10,079 nucleotides of DNA. Source: Bacillota bacterium. GTDB lineage: Bacteria > Bacillota > Tb-RUG-66. The stretch is from positions 1 to 10,079 of the forward strand of contig JAEEYS010000090.1 in assembly GCA_016288255.1 (NCBI GenBank), given 5' to 3'. Below the pieces are notes generated by a model, which was given only the letters and a program-made list of their open reading frames with translations, had not been told where the DNA came from and made no database searches. Below, piece by piece: positions 1 through 6,027 of the stretch (position 1 is the first letter of the stretch; every line of letters starts with the position of its first letter). The position numbers and the translations under genes were made by a program.

Positions 1-273
1 AAATAAATATAAAAAAATTTGATTTTTTACCCCTTTCGTGATACAATCAGGAAACCAGCAGAAATTTCTGCCGGACAAGGAAGTTATTGTAAAAAGGGCA
101 AAAAAGAAGAAAAAAAGCAAAGGAATTTAGAAAAAGGGGCGTAAAAAAGGCGTGCCCAAGAAGAGCTTCAAAGAAAGGACAGACAGGCCCGAAACACTGG
201 AAACGGCGCGGTTTTTAAGCCCGGGCGAAATATTACAAAATATTACAGTTATGTTACGTTTCGGCTTATCCTA

Positions 274-302
274 TTGTGATTCAAATACTTTTTTGCTATA
301 CT
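274..302 (+). promoter_or_regulatory. Extended -10 sigma-A promoter for the S-layer gene
   Basis: A -35-like TTGTGA (274-279) is followed after 17 bp by TATACT (297-302). TGC directly precedes the -10 box, giving an extended -10 (TGnTATACT). Transcription should start near 309, leaving a 5' leader of roughly 98 nt before the ATG at 407. The good -10 with extension suits a very highly expressed gene. The assignment rests on motif and spacing only. Confidence 0.65.
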
Positions 303-334
303 TTGTTGCAGTGACACCAACAAATTAAATTAGG

Positions 335-378
335 TTTAGAACCGCAAGGTTTTAAATAAATTAAATTAATTTAATTTA
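335..378 (+). promoter_or_regulatory. 5' leader hairpin with GNRA loop plus adjacent palindrome
   Basis: In the predicted leader, TTTAGAACC (335-343) pairs with GGTTTTAAA (348-356), giving 9 bp with one G-U pair, closed by the tetraloop GCAA, a GNRA loop. It is directly followed by a perfect 22-bp AT-only palindrome at 357-378. The ribosome binding site starts 13 nt later. Hairpins near the 5' end are known to stabilise abundant mRNAs, and S-layer messages are typically long-lived, so a stabilising or translation-enhancing role is a reasonable inference. There is no direct evidence for it. Confidence 0.45.
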
Positions 379-406
379 ACTAAATTTATAAGGAGGTTTT
401 TCATCA

Positions 407-3283
407 ATGAAAAAACTACTGGCAAGCGTTCTTGTATTAGTCATGGTTTTCGGTTTAGGCTTAAACGCTATGGCTGCATCCTTCCCGGATGTTGACGGAA
501 CCGAATATCAAGAAGCTGTAAGTACTTTAGTAGATTATGGTGTAATCAACGGATTCGAAGATGGCACATACAAACCTGCTGAAGAATTACAGAGAATGCA
601 GTTCGCAAAAATCATCGTTGCAGCATTAGGCGAAGCAGAAGCAGCTGACGCTAAAAAAGGCGCAACAAAATTCACAGACGTGATTTCTCCAAATCATGAC
701 TGGGCTACAGGATTCATCAATGTAGCAGTGGAAAAAGGTATCATCAAAGGTTTAACAGAAACAACATTTGGCCCGACCAAAACCTTAAGCTATGCAGAAG
801 CAATCACTATGATCCTTCGTGCAATCGGCGCAGATTTTGAAGAAGGCACAGGTGCAGAATGGTATAAAGGCGCTGTAGCAAAAGGTGCTGAATTAGGCAT
901 CAACAAAGACTTAGTACCGGCTGATCCGACCGTAGCGATCCCAAGAGGACCTATGGCTCAATTGATCTACAACGCATTGGATATCCCGACAGCTAACGGC
1001 AAAACAATGAGACAGATCTTAACAGGTGAAGAACCTGTAACAGAATTCAACGTTGTAAGCGCAGCAGCTCCAAGCTTGAAACAAGTTGAAGTAACCTTCA
1101 ATGCTGAAGTAGAAAAAGAATCTGCAGAAGAAGCAAAGAACTATGAATTAACAGACACAAATCTTGAATTCACAAAAGCAGAAGTAAAAGAAGACGGTAA
1201 AACCGTTGTATTGACAGTAGACGGCGCATTGGAAGACAATGAAGAATACACCATCATCGTATCCGATGTAAAATCCGCTGAAGAATTGGAATTAAAAGCT
1301 AACGAAGCTACATTCGTAGCAACCGACGTAACATTACCGGAAGTAACAGAAGTAAAATTCGTTGGTCCTGACACATTGGAAATCACTTTCTCCGAACCGA
1401 TCAAAGATGCCAGCAAAGCAACTGTTGATTTGGAAGGATACACAGGCGTTATCGAATTTACAGAAGGCAGCACAAAAGCTACCGTATCTTTCGGTGCTAA
1501 CCTGGAAGAAAAAGTTTACACAGCAAAGATCAAAGGTTTCGTAGATTTCAATGGTCACGCAATGGCAGCAGCAAACAAAGAAGTAGAATACAAAGCTGAA
1601 AAGAATCCAGTAACAGCTGAATTGGTATCTGTTTCTCAGACATCTGCAACCATTAAATTCAGCCAGCCTGTAAAAGGTTTGACAAAGGATCAGTTCTATC
1701 ATACTTATACAGCATGGCAAGCAGGCGCAATCGAAGCAGACGGCAAACCACTTGATCCGAACGAATACTATGACGAAGTAAAAGTTATCTTCGCTGCAGT
1801 AGTAGACGGCGAAGTAGTAGGCAGAGCTTTAGTAGAAGGCACTGTAACCATCGGTGTAGAAAAAGGCGACGCAGAAGACAGATGGGGAAATCCGTTGGCA
1901 GAAAACATTACATTACAAGGCAATGTAACAGCTGACAGAGAAGCTCCAAAAGTAACAAAAGTAAAAGTAGAAGATCAACAATTCTTCACAGTAACCTTCA
2001 GTGAAGATGTAGACAAAGCAAGTGCAGAAGATACAGACAACTATGAAATCCTGACCGACAAAGGCGAAGAAGTAAAAGTAAACATTAATTCCGCTGTAGT
2101 AGATCCGGAAAATGCAGCAAAAGTAAAAGTATCCTTGAGCTCCGCTTTGGAACCGGGAACCTACAAATTTACAGTTAAAAACGTAAAAGACGCTTCTATC
2201 GCTCAAAACAAAATGGCTTCTTATACAGAAACCGTTGAAGTAAAGAATGAAGAAGCACCTGTAATGAAAAAAGCTGAAATCGTTCTTCCGTCCAGCAAAG
2301 GCAAATACACAATGTATCTGACCTTCGACAAAGAAATGAATTCTACCTCTGTGACGAACAAAGCAAACTATGAATTCTATGCTGATGGAAAAATGGATTT
2401 AGACGGCGCTACATTCAGCATGTTCAACGACAAAGTTGTAAAAGTAGTTCTGAGCGATAAAGATGGTGCTCCTTCTATGATCCTCTACTCCAAATTGGAA
2501 GCAAAAGACGGCAATAAATCCGGTTTAGCAGCTATGTGCCCAGTCGAAGAAATCGCAGCACCGAAAGCTGGCGAAGCAACCAAGATCAGCGCAAGCGAAG
2601 TAGAAGTAAAATTCGACAGCGAATTGAAGAGCTTCGATAAATCCAAGATCTTCATTGATGACTTACCGGTCAGCACAGTAACCATCAAAAACGATGGCGA
2701 CAAGACCAAAGTCGTATTGAAATTCGCAGGCGAAGCAAAAGAATTGTTGAATGAAGATGGCGACACAGTAGCTCCTTTAGCTGAAATCAACTTCGCAGAA
2801 GGCGCATTCACAAGCACAACAGGCGTTGCAACAGCAGAAACTACCGGCATTGAAATCGCAGACGGCGTAGCACCTGAAATCCTGAAAGACACCTACTTCT
2901 ATGGCGATTCTAAACCGGTCAAAGACGCTCAGGTAGCATTTGCTGTTGACGATGACCATAACGGCCGTGTTGACGGTATCGTAATCTTCTACACAGAAGA
3001 ATTGGAAAGCGCAAGCGTCAATAAATATACCTATTCTGTTTCCGGCGCAACAGTTGTTGACGCTCAAGAAGTAGAAGAAGGCATAGTACTCATCGCTATC
3101 GAAGAAGATGATACGGAAGATCTGGCATATACCGATATCACCAAGACCTTCTCCGTAACACAGAAGAACCCGGTATATGATTTAGAAGGCAATGAACTTG
3201 CATCCGCAACTATCAAAGCACAAGCAGCAGCTAAGATGGTAGACGGCAGCCCTGTTTACATCGATTGGGAATTCTGGGATTAA
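407..3283 (+). CDS. S-layer protein with three SLH domains and Ig-like repeats
   Basis: This is a 958-residue secreted surface protein. Residues 1-24 form a signal peptide (KK, hydrophobic core, AMA/AA cleavage region). Three SLH domains follow at about 26-72, 89-138 and 150-192; SLH domains anchor proteins non-covalently to secondary cell-wall polymer. The rest (about 215-958) is made of roughly seven blocks of ~100 residues. Most blocks carry a pattern like xxLEITFSEPIxxAS (e.g. 323-336, 527-540, 635-646), typical of SbsA/Big-type Ig-like domains of S-layer proteins. An Asp-rich loop at 848-857 resembles a calcium-binding loop. The protein is acidic and has a single Cys (711). The start is fixed by AGGAGG at 391-396. 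The SLH 'TRAE' motifs are degenerate (see findings). Codon use is narrow (GAA, GCA, TTA/TTG, GTA) and unlike the downstream genes, as expected for a very abundant protein. It is monocistronic, with a terminator 41 bp past the stop. Confidence 0.95.
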   Translation: MKKLLASVLVLVMVFGLGLNAMAASFPDVDGTEYQEAVSTLVDYGVINGFEDGTYKPAEELQRMQFAKIIVAALGEAEAADAKKGATKFTDVISPNHDWATGFINVAVEKGIIKGLTETTFGPTKTLSYAEAITMILRAIGADFEEGTGAEWYKGAVAKGAELGINKDLVPADPTVAIPRGPMAQLIYNALDIPTANGKTMRQILTGEEPVTEFNVVSAAAPSLKQVEVTFNAEVEKESAEEAKNYELTDTNLEFTKAEVKEDGKTVVLTVDGALEDNEEYTIIVSDVKSAEELELKANEATFVATDVTLPEVTEVKFVGPDTLEITFSEPIKDASKATVDLEGYTGVIEFTEGSTKATVSFGANLEEKVYTAKIKGFVDFNGHAMAAANKEVEYKAEKNPVTAELVSVSQTSATIKFSQPVKGLTKDQFYHTYTAWQAGAIEADGKPLDPNEYYDEVKVIFAAVVDGEVVGRALVEGTVTIGVEKGDAEDRWGNPLAENITLQGNVTADREAPKVTKVKVEDQQFFTVTFSEDVDKASAEDTDNYEILTDKGEEVKVNINSAVVDPENAAKVKVSLSSALEPGTYKFTVKNVKDASIAQNKMASYTETVEVKNEEAPVMKKAEIVLPSSKGKYTMYLTFDKEMNSTSVTNKANYEFYADGKMDLDGATFSMFNDKVVKVVLSDKDGAPSMILYSKLEAKDGNKSGLAAMCPVEEIAAPKAGEATKISASEVEVKFDSELKSFDKSKIFIDDLPVSTVTIKNDGDKTKVVLKFAGEAKELLNEDGDTVAPLAEINFAEGAFTSTTGVATAETTGIEIADGVAPEILKDTYFYGDSKPVKDAQVAFAVDDDHNGRVDGIVIFYTEELESASVNKYTYSVSGATVVDAQEVEEGIVLIAIEEDDTEDLAYTDITKTFSVTQKNPVYDLEGNELASATIKAQAAAKMVDGSPVYIDWEFWD

Positions 3284-3323
3284 TCCGCAGGAATGGACTT
3301 GAGTGATCAAGTATGGTAAAAAG

Positions 3324-3354
3324 AAAAAGGAGCGCGAAAGCGCTCCTTTTTTTT
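3324..3354 (+). terminator. Intrinsic terminator of the S-layer gene
   Basis: GGAGCGC (3329-3335), loop GAAA, GCGCTCC (3340-3346), then eight T (3347-3354). Five A (3324-3328) extend the stem against the T run. The perfect 7-bp GC-rich stem with a GNRA loop is a textbook strong terminator. The A run on the left means it could also work on the minus strand. Confidence 0.93.
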
Positions 3355-3422
3355 GTGTTTTTTTGGAAAAACGAAATGGAAGCGGTAACATCTCTTTTAT
3401 GGGAAAAGGACGGGAAAAGAGG

Positions 3423-3451
3423 TTGCCAAGGCTATAAAAAAACAGTACAAT
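3423..3451 (+). promoter_or_regulatory. Promoter of the L,D-transpeptidase gene
   Basis: TTGCCA (3423-3428), 17-bp spacer, TACAAT (3446-3451). Transcription should start near 3457-3458. That makes the in-frame ATG at 3457 nearly leaderless and supports the ATG at 3499 as the true start. A 7-bp inverted repeat (CTCTTTT 3392-3398 / AAAAGAG 3415-3421) abuts the -35 box, but it is low-complexity. Confidence 0.65.
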
Positions 3452-3498
3452 AGCAGATGGACATAAGGAAAAAGAAAAAACATCAAAGGAGACAGACC

Positions 3499-4239
3499 AT
3501 GAAAGAAAAACAATTGCGGATCCTTTCCATCGCGCTGGCTGTCCTTGTCCTGATCTTGACAGGGACTATCGTGTGGATGAAAGGGAAGGACGCAAAACTG
3601 CTTTCGGAATATAAGCTGTATCAAAATATCATCTCCCAGGACGAAGTGGAACAAACGCTGTTCGGACAGCCGATTTCCGAAGAAAGAAACGGGGAATACC
3701 GTCTGGGGATCAAGACTGCCATAGACGGGGATTTTCACGCGGAGCTGACGATCTACGAAGCAAAAGACGGAAAATACGAGCCGATCTTCAGCTGTCCGGC
3801 TGTTGTGGGGAAAAACGGCCCGGGAAAACAGTCGGAAGGGGATACCAAAACGCCGCTGGGCACGTGGACGGTGGGAGAAGCCTATGGGATCGAAGACGAC
3901 CCGGGAAGCCTTCTGCCTTATACCAAGGTAACGGAGGATATGTACTGGTGCGCAACGGGTTCCAACGGGAAAAAATACAATACACTGCTTTACCGCAGTC
4001 AGGATCCCGACGGGGACTATTCGGAAGACGAGCATTTGATCGATTATCCTGTGGTCTATGATCATCTGATCGACCTGGGGTATAATCTGGCAGGCGCGCC
4101 CTATGCGGGAAACGCCATCTTTCTCCATTGCTGGAGAGGGCCCGATTCCCCGACGGGAGGCTGTGTGGCTGTTTCAAAAGAAAGTATGGTCACGATCCTA
4201 AAGACCATAACGCCCGGAACTTCGGTCACGATCTATTGA
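3499..4239 (+). CDS. Membrane-anchored L,D-transpeptidase (YkuD type)
   Basis: This 246-residue protein has an N-terminal membrane segment (about 7-27, after MKEKQLR) and no clear cleavage site, so it is probably anchored with the enzyme domain outside. The catalytic domain (about 65-246) has GDTKTPLGTW, then H210 (FLHCW) and C222 in PTGGCVAV, the His/Cys pair of the YkuD fold. The layout (YDHLIDLGYN, then NAIFLH, then PT-x-GC-V-A) best matches the COG3786-like branch rather than the SHGC-type LdtMt/ErfK branch. The family cross-links or trims peptidoglycan by L,D-transpeptidation through an acyl-enzyme on the Cys. Substrate and role (3-3 cross-links or modification) are inferred. The start at 3499 has AAAGGAG 7 nt upstream; the alternative ATG at 3457 sits at the predicted transcription start. 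The gene is a single unit between two terminators. Confidence 0.88.
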   Translation: MKEKQLRILSIALAVLVLILTGTIVWMKGKDAKLLSEYKLYQNIISQDEVEQTLFGQPISEERNGEYRLGIKTAIDGDFHAELTIYEAKDGKYEPIFSCPAVVGKNGPGKQSEGDTKTPLGTWTVGEAYGIEDDPGSLLPYTKVTEDMYWCATGSNGKKYNTLLYRSQDPDGDYSEDEHLIDYPVVYDHLIDLGYNLAGAPYAGNAIFLHCWRGPDSPTGGCVAVSKESMVTILKTITPGTSVTIY

Positions 4240-4315
4240 TCTAAAGGGTCTTAAAGGGACCGTTTAAAAAGAATACGTATCCTATCCTGCTTGGATGTTT
4301 GCTTTGAGAAAAAGT

Positions 4316-4351
4316 AAAAAAAGCCTGCGGCCAAAAGCCTGCAGGCTTTTT
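4316..4351 (+). terminator. Intrinsic terminator of the L,D-transpeptidase gene
   Basis: AAAAAGCCTGC (4318-4328) pairs with GCAGGCTTTTT (4341-4351). A G-U and a G-C pair may extend the stem inward, leaving a loop of about 8 nt. The T run ends at 4351. The flanking A run makes it plausibly bidirectional. It lies 77 bp after the stop codon. Confidence 0.85.
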
Positions 4352-4443
4352 GACTCTTCGGCAGGCGAAAGAGCGTTTTTTGGAAAAACAGAGTAAAACG
4401 GCAAAAATGAGAGGAAAGTTTGAGGGGAAAAGGCAGCCGCGGA

Positions 4444-4473
4444 TTGACAAGAAAAGGCGGGATTGTGTATAAT
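4444..4473 (+). promoter_or_regulatory. Consensus sigma-A promoter of the efflux operon
   Basis: TTGACA (4444-4449) and TATAAT (4468-4473) are both perfect consensus hexamers, separated by 18 bp, with TGTG just before the -10. Transcription should start at about 4480. Such a strong promoter in front of an efflux operon normally needs a repressor, which fits the palindrome directly downstream. Confidence 0.85.
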
Positions 4474-4479
4474 AAAAGC

Positions 4480-4845
4480 ACCTGACCGACGGGTCGGTCT
4501 GTTTGAGGCGGTCTGTCAGGAGCGCTCCGGGAAGAACAGTCTGCAGGGCAGTCTTCAGAGGCGGCCCGGTCTTATAAAAGACGGTCTGCGGAACGGCTTA
4601 TAGAGGGAGATCATCGAAAGCAGGCTGTATGAGCCGATCCGATGATACCGATGGGTATAAGCATCTGTCAGGCCTTGTAAAAACGCCTGTGGACAAAAAG
4701 CCGCAAAAGCCAAGAATCGAAAGCGGCGGCAGGTATCATAAAACAGAAAAAAGCATAAAAAGAAGCATCGGAAATAGAAAAGAAGTATAAAACAGTATAA
4801 AAAGAAGAAACGCGCATAGAAATGACAGAAAAAGGGGAGGATGAC
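4480..4845 (+). other. Long untranslated leader of the efflux operon
   Basis: About 365 nt lie between the predicted transcription start and the GTG start at 4846. The stretch contains a cluster of six C(A/G)GTCT(G/T) repeats (4495-4588). It also has a possible two-part stem (4610-4616 with 4640-4646, inner 4623-4626 with 4632-4635), a short CAGGC/GCCTG stem (4669-4673/4685-4689), and a strongly A-rich final ~100 nt. One 53-codon ORF (4629-4790) has no good ribosome binding site. I see no terminator-like hairpin with a T run, so there is no clear sign of attenuation, and I recognise no known riboswitch. Confidence 0.5.
4484..4499. promoter_or_regulatory. Candidate TetR-family operator
   Basis: GACCGAC (4484-4490), 2 bp GG, GTCGGTC (4493-4499) form a perfect 7-bp inverted repeat. 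It starts 11 bp after the -10 box, over or just past the predicted transcription start. Palindromes of the ACCGAC-GTCGGT type are common operators for TetR/AcrR-family repressors of efflux genes, and this position would block initiation. No TetR gene is present in the window, so the regulator must be encoded elsewhere. Identification as TetR-type is inference from motif and context. Confidence 0.6.
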
Positions 4846-6015
4846 GTGAAAAAAAGAACTCTTGTTTGGGCTGTGGTGCTGATCCTCGCGCTTGTAGCGG
4901 GAAGCTTGTCCGCCGCGGCTGAGGGGGAAGGAGCCTCGGGCAAAGTGAGGGCCTATGGGGAGCTTTTCGGAGACTTGAACCAAAGCCCCAATATGAAAAG
5001 CGTGAATTTATCCATTTCCAATGCGGAGATCGGCAAGATCAAAGCGAATTATCAAAAAGGAGTGGCCGTTTCTACGGAAAAGAAGCTGGAAAGTCTGCGA
5101 AAATATATCGGAGACGATGCGCTCCCCAGTCCGGATATGAGCTTACAGCTCAATCTGGTGAAGGATTATTATCCGGAACTGGCGGAATACAGCTATCAGA
5201 CAGCGGTCAAGAGCTACACGCTGACACGAAACAACCTGATGATCGCTCTTCGCCAGCTGTATTTGGGGTATTTCAGCGCGGACCGCACCTTGGCATCCAA
5301 AGAAAAGACCCTCGCCATTGCACAAAAAAAGCTGGAATTTCAGCAGAAACAGTATGATCTGGGGGTCATCAGCCGTTTTGAGCTAAAAGAGCAAAAATAC
5401 GCGGTAAAAGAAGCGGAAGTGAACCGAGATACGGCAAAGACCGATCTGGAGGATATCAAACGGCAGCTGAACGCTTTTTTGGGAGTGGACCTAAATACCA
5501 CTTATGAGATCAAGCCGGAAACGGAACTGGAACCGCTCAAAGAACGGGATACCTATGTAGCGGAGGCTTTAAAAAATCGGTTTGAGATCACCAACAATAT
5601 CGCCCTTTCGGGCTTGAAGGATATTGAGCTCAGGACCTACAGCGCCAACAACCGATTGGTATACAAAAACATCAACAGAAGCTACGAAGTATTGAAAAGA
5701 GAAAGAAAGATACAGGATATCGAAAGAAGTGTTCTGGAAGATCAGATCAGGACAGAGATCATCATGGCGTATGACGATGTGGTCAAAGCAAGAGATCAGA
5801 TCGCGCATTTTGACCGTTTGATCGAGATCCAAAAGACCAAGCTTTCCCATTTAAAAGCGCAGAACAGGCTGGGGCTTTTGGACAACATCACCATGATGGA
5901 AGTGGAAGAAGCGATCTTGGAGCTGGAAACACAGCGGGATATCTTGATTTATAACAGCAACACCGAACAGAAAAAACTGACCTATGCAGCGGGCATCGGC
6001 CCGGCATATCAATAG
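4846..6015 (+). CDS. TolC-family protein 1, helix-only, secreted
   Basis: This is a 389-residue protein with a signal peptide (MKKRTLVWAVV..., cleavage near the AAA at about 23-25). The rest is almost entirely charged, heptad-like helix. Two TolC-type half-repeats are visible: YDLGVISRFELKEQ (about 170-183) and LGLLDNITMMEVEE (about 342-355). Both correspond to the 'Y-x-x-G-x-x-S/T-x-x-D/E-L' helical turns of outer membrane efflux proteins. Gram-negative members usually exceed 430 residues and carry two beta-hairpin insertions. Here the inter-helix connections are short (about 87-108 and 262-280), so a membrane barrel is unlikely. GTG is the preferred start: GGGGAGG lies 5 nt upstream, while the in-frame ATG at 4822 has no such site. 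It is the first gene of the operon, 12 bp from the next. Function is inferred as the exit or conduit partner of the RND pump encoded downstream. Confidence 0.82.
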   Translation: MKKRTLVWAVVLILALVAGSLSAAAEGEGASGKVRAYGELFGDLNQSPNMKSVNLSISNAEIGKIKANYQKGVAVSTEKKLESLRKYIGDDALPSPDMSLQLNLVKDYYPELAEYSYQTAVKSYTLTRNNLMIALRQLYLGYFSADRTLASKEKTLAIAQKKLEFQQKQYDLGVISRFELKEQKYAVKEAEVNRDTAKTDLEDIKRQLNAFLGVDLNTTYEIKPETELEPLKERDTYVAEALKNRFEITNNIALSGLKDIELRTYSANNRLVYKNINRSYEVLKRERKIQDIERSVLEDQIRTEIIMAYDDVVKARDQIAHFDRLIEIQKTKLSHLKAQNRLGLLDNITMMEVEEAILELETQRDILIYNSNTEQKKLTYAAGIGPAYQ

Positions 6016-6027
6016 GAGGGGTGGTTT

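Larger units (their letters stand above)
1..406. other. Intergenic region upstream of the S-layer gene
   Basis: No convincing gene is visible on either strand. The first ~180 bases are A- and purine-rich. A 14-bp perfect palindrome (GCAGAAATTTCTGC) lies at 58-71 and is flanked by a further CC/GG pair after one mismatch. Three short TATTAC/TGTTAC repeats at 231, 241 and 252 precede the promoter. From about 309 onward the sequence should be the 5' untranslated leader of the SLH gene and is very AT-rich. The element ends at a strong AGGAGG ribosome binding site (391-396). Whatever gene lies upstream is outside the window. Confidence 0.7.

Noticed and set aside
152..328. A 58-codon open frame starting at GTG 152, ahead of the S-layer gene
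   Set aside because: It has no credible ribosome binding site, runs straight through the predicted S-layer promoter, and its product shows no recognisable pattern.
3392..3421. Inverted repeat CTCTTTT/AAAAGAG near the L,D-transpeptidase promoter as an operator
   Set aside because: It is only 7 bp with a 16-bp gap and low-complexity sequence; similar A/G-rich runs are frequent nearby.
3457..3498. Upstream in-frame ATG adding 14 residues (MDIRKKKKHQRRQT) to the L,D-transpeptidase
   Set aside because: It lies at the predicted transcription start and has no ribosome binding site, while 3499 has AAAGGAG at good spacing.
3397..4128. Long antisense frame (243 codons) opposite the L,D-transpeptidase gene
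   Set aside because: The sense strand encodes a clear YkuD domain with catalytic residues. The antisense product has no signal, domain or codon pattern and is a shadow frame.
4500..4821. Possible decayed TetR repressor gene in the efflux leader
   Set aside because: No helix-turn-helix-like stretch is recognisable in any + frame, and stops are scattered throughout; nothing supports a pseudogene.
4822..4845. Upstream in-frame ATG adding 8 residues to TolC-like protein 1
   Set aside because: The GGGGAGG site falls inside this extension and points to GTG 4846, which also gives a normal signal peptide.
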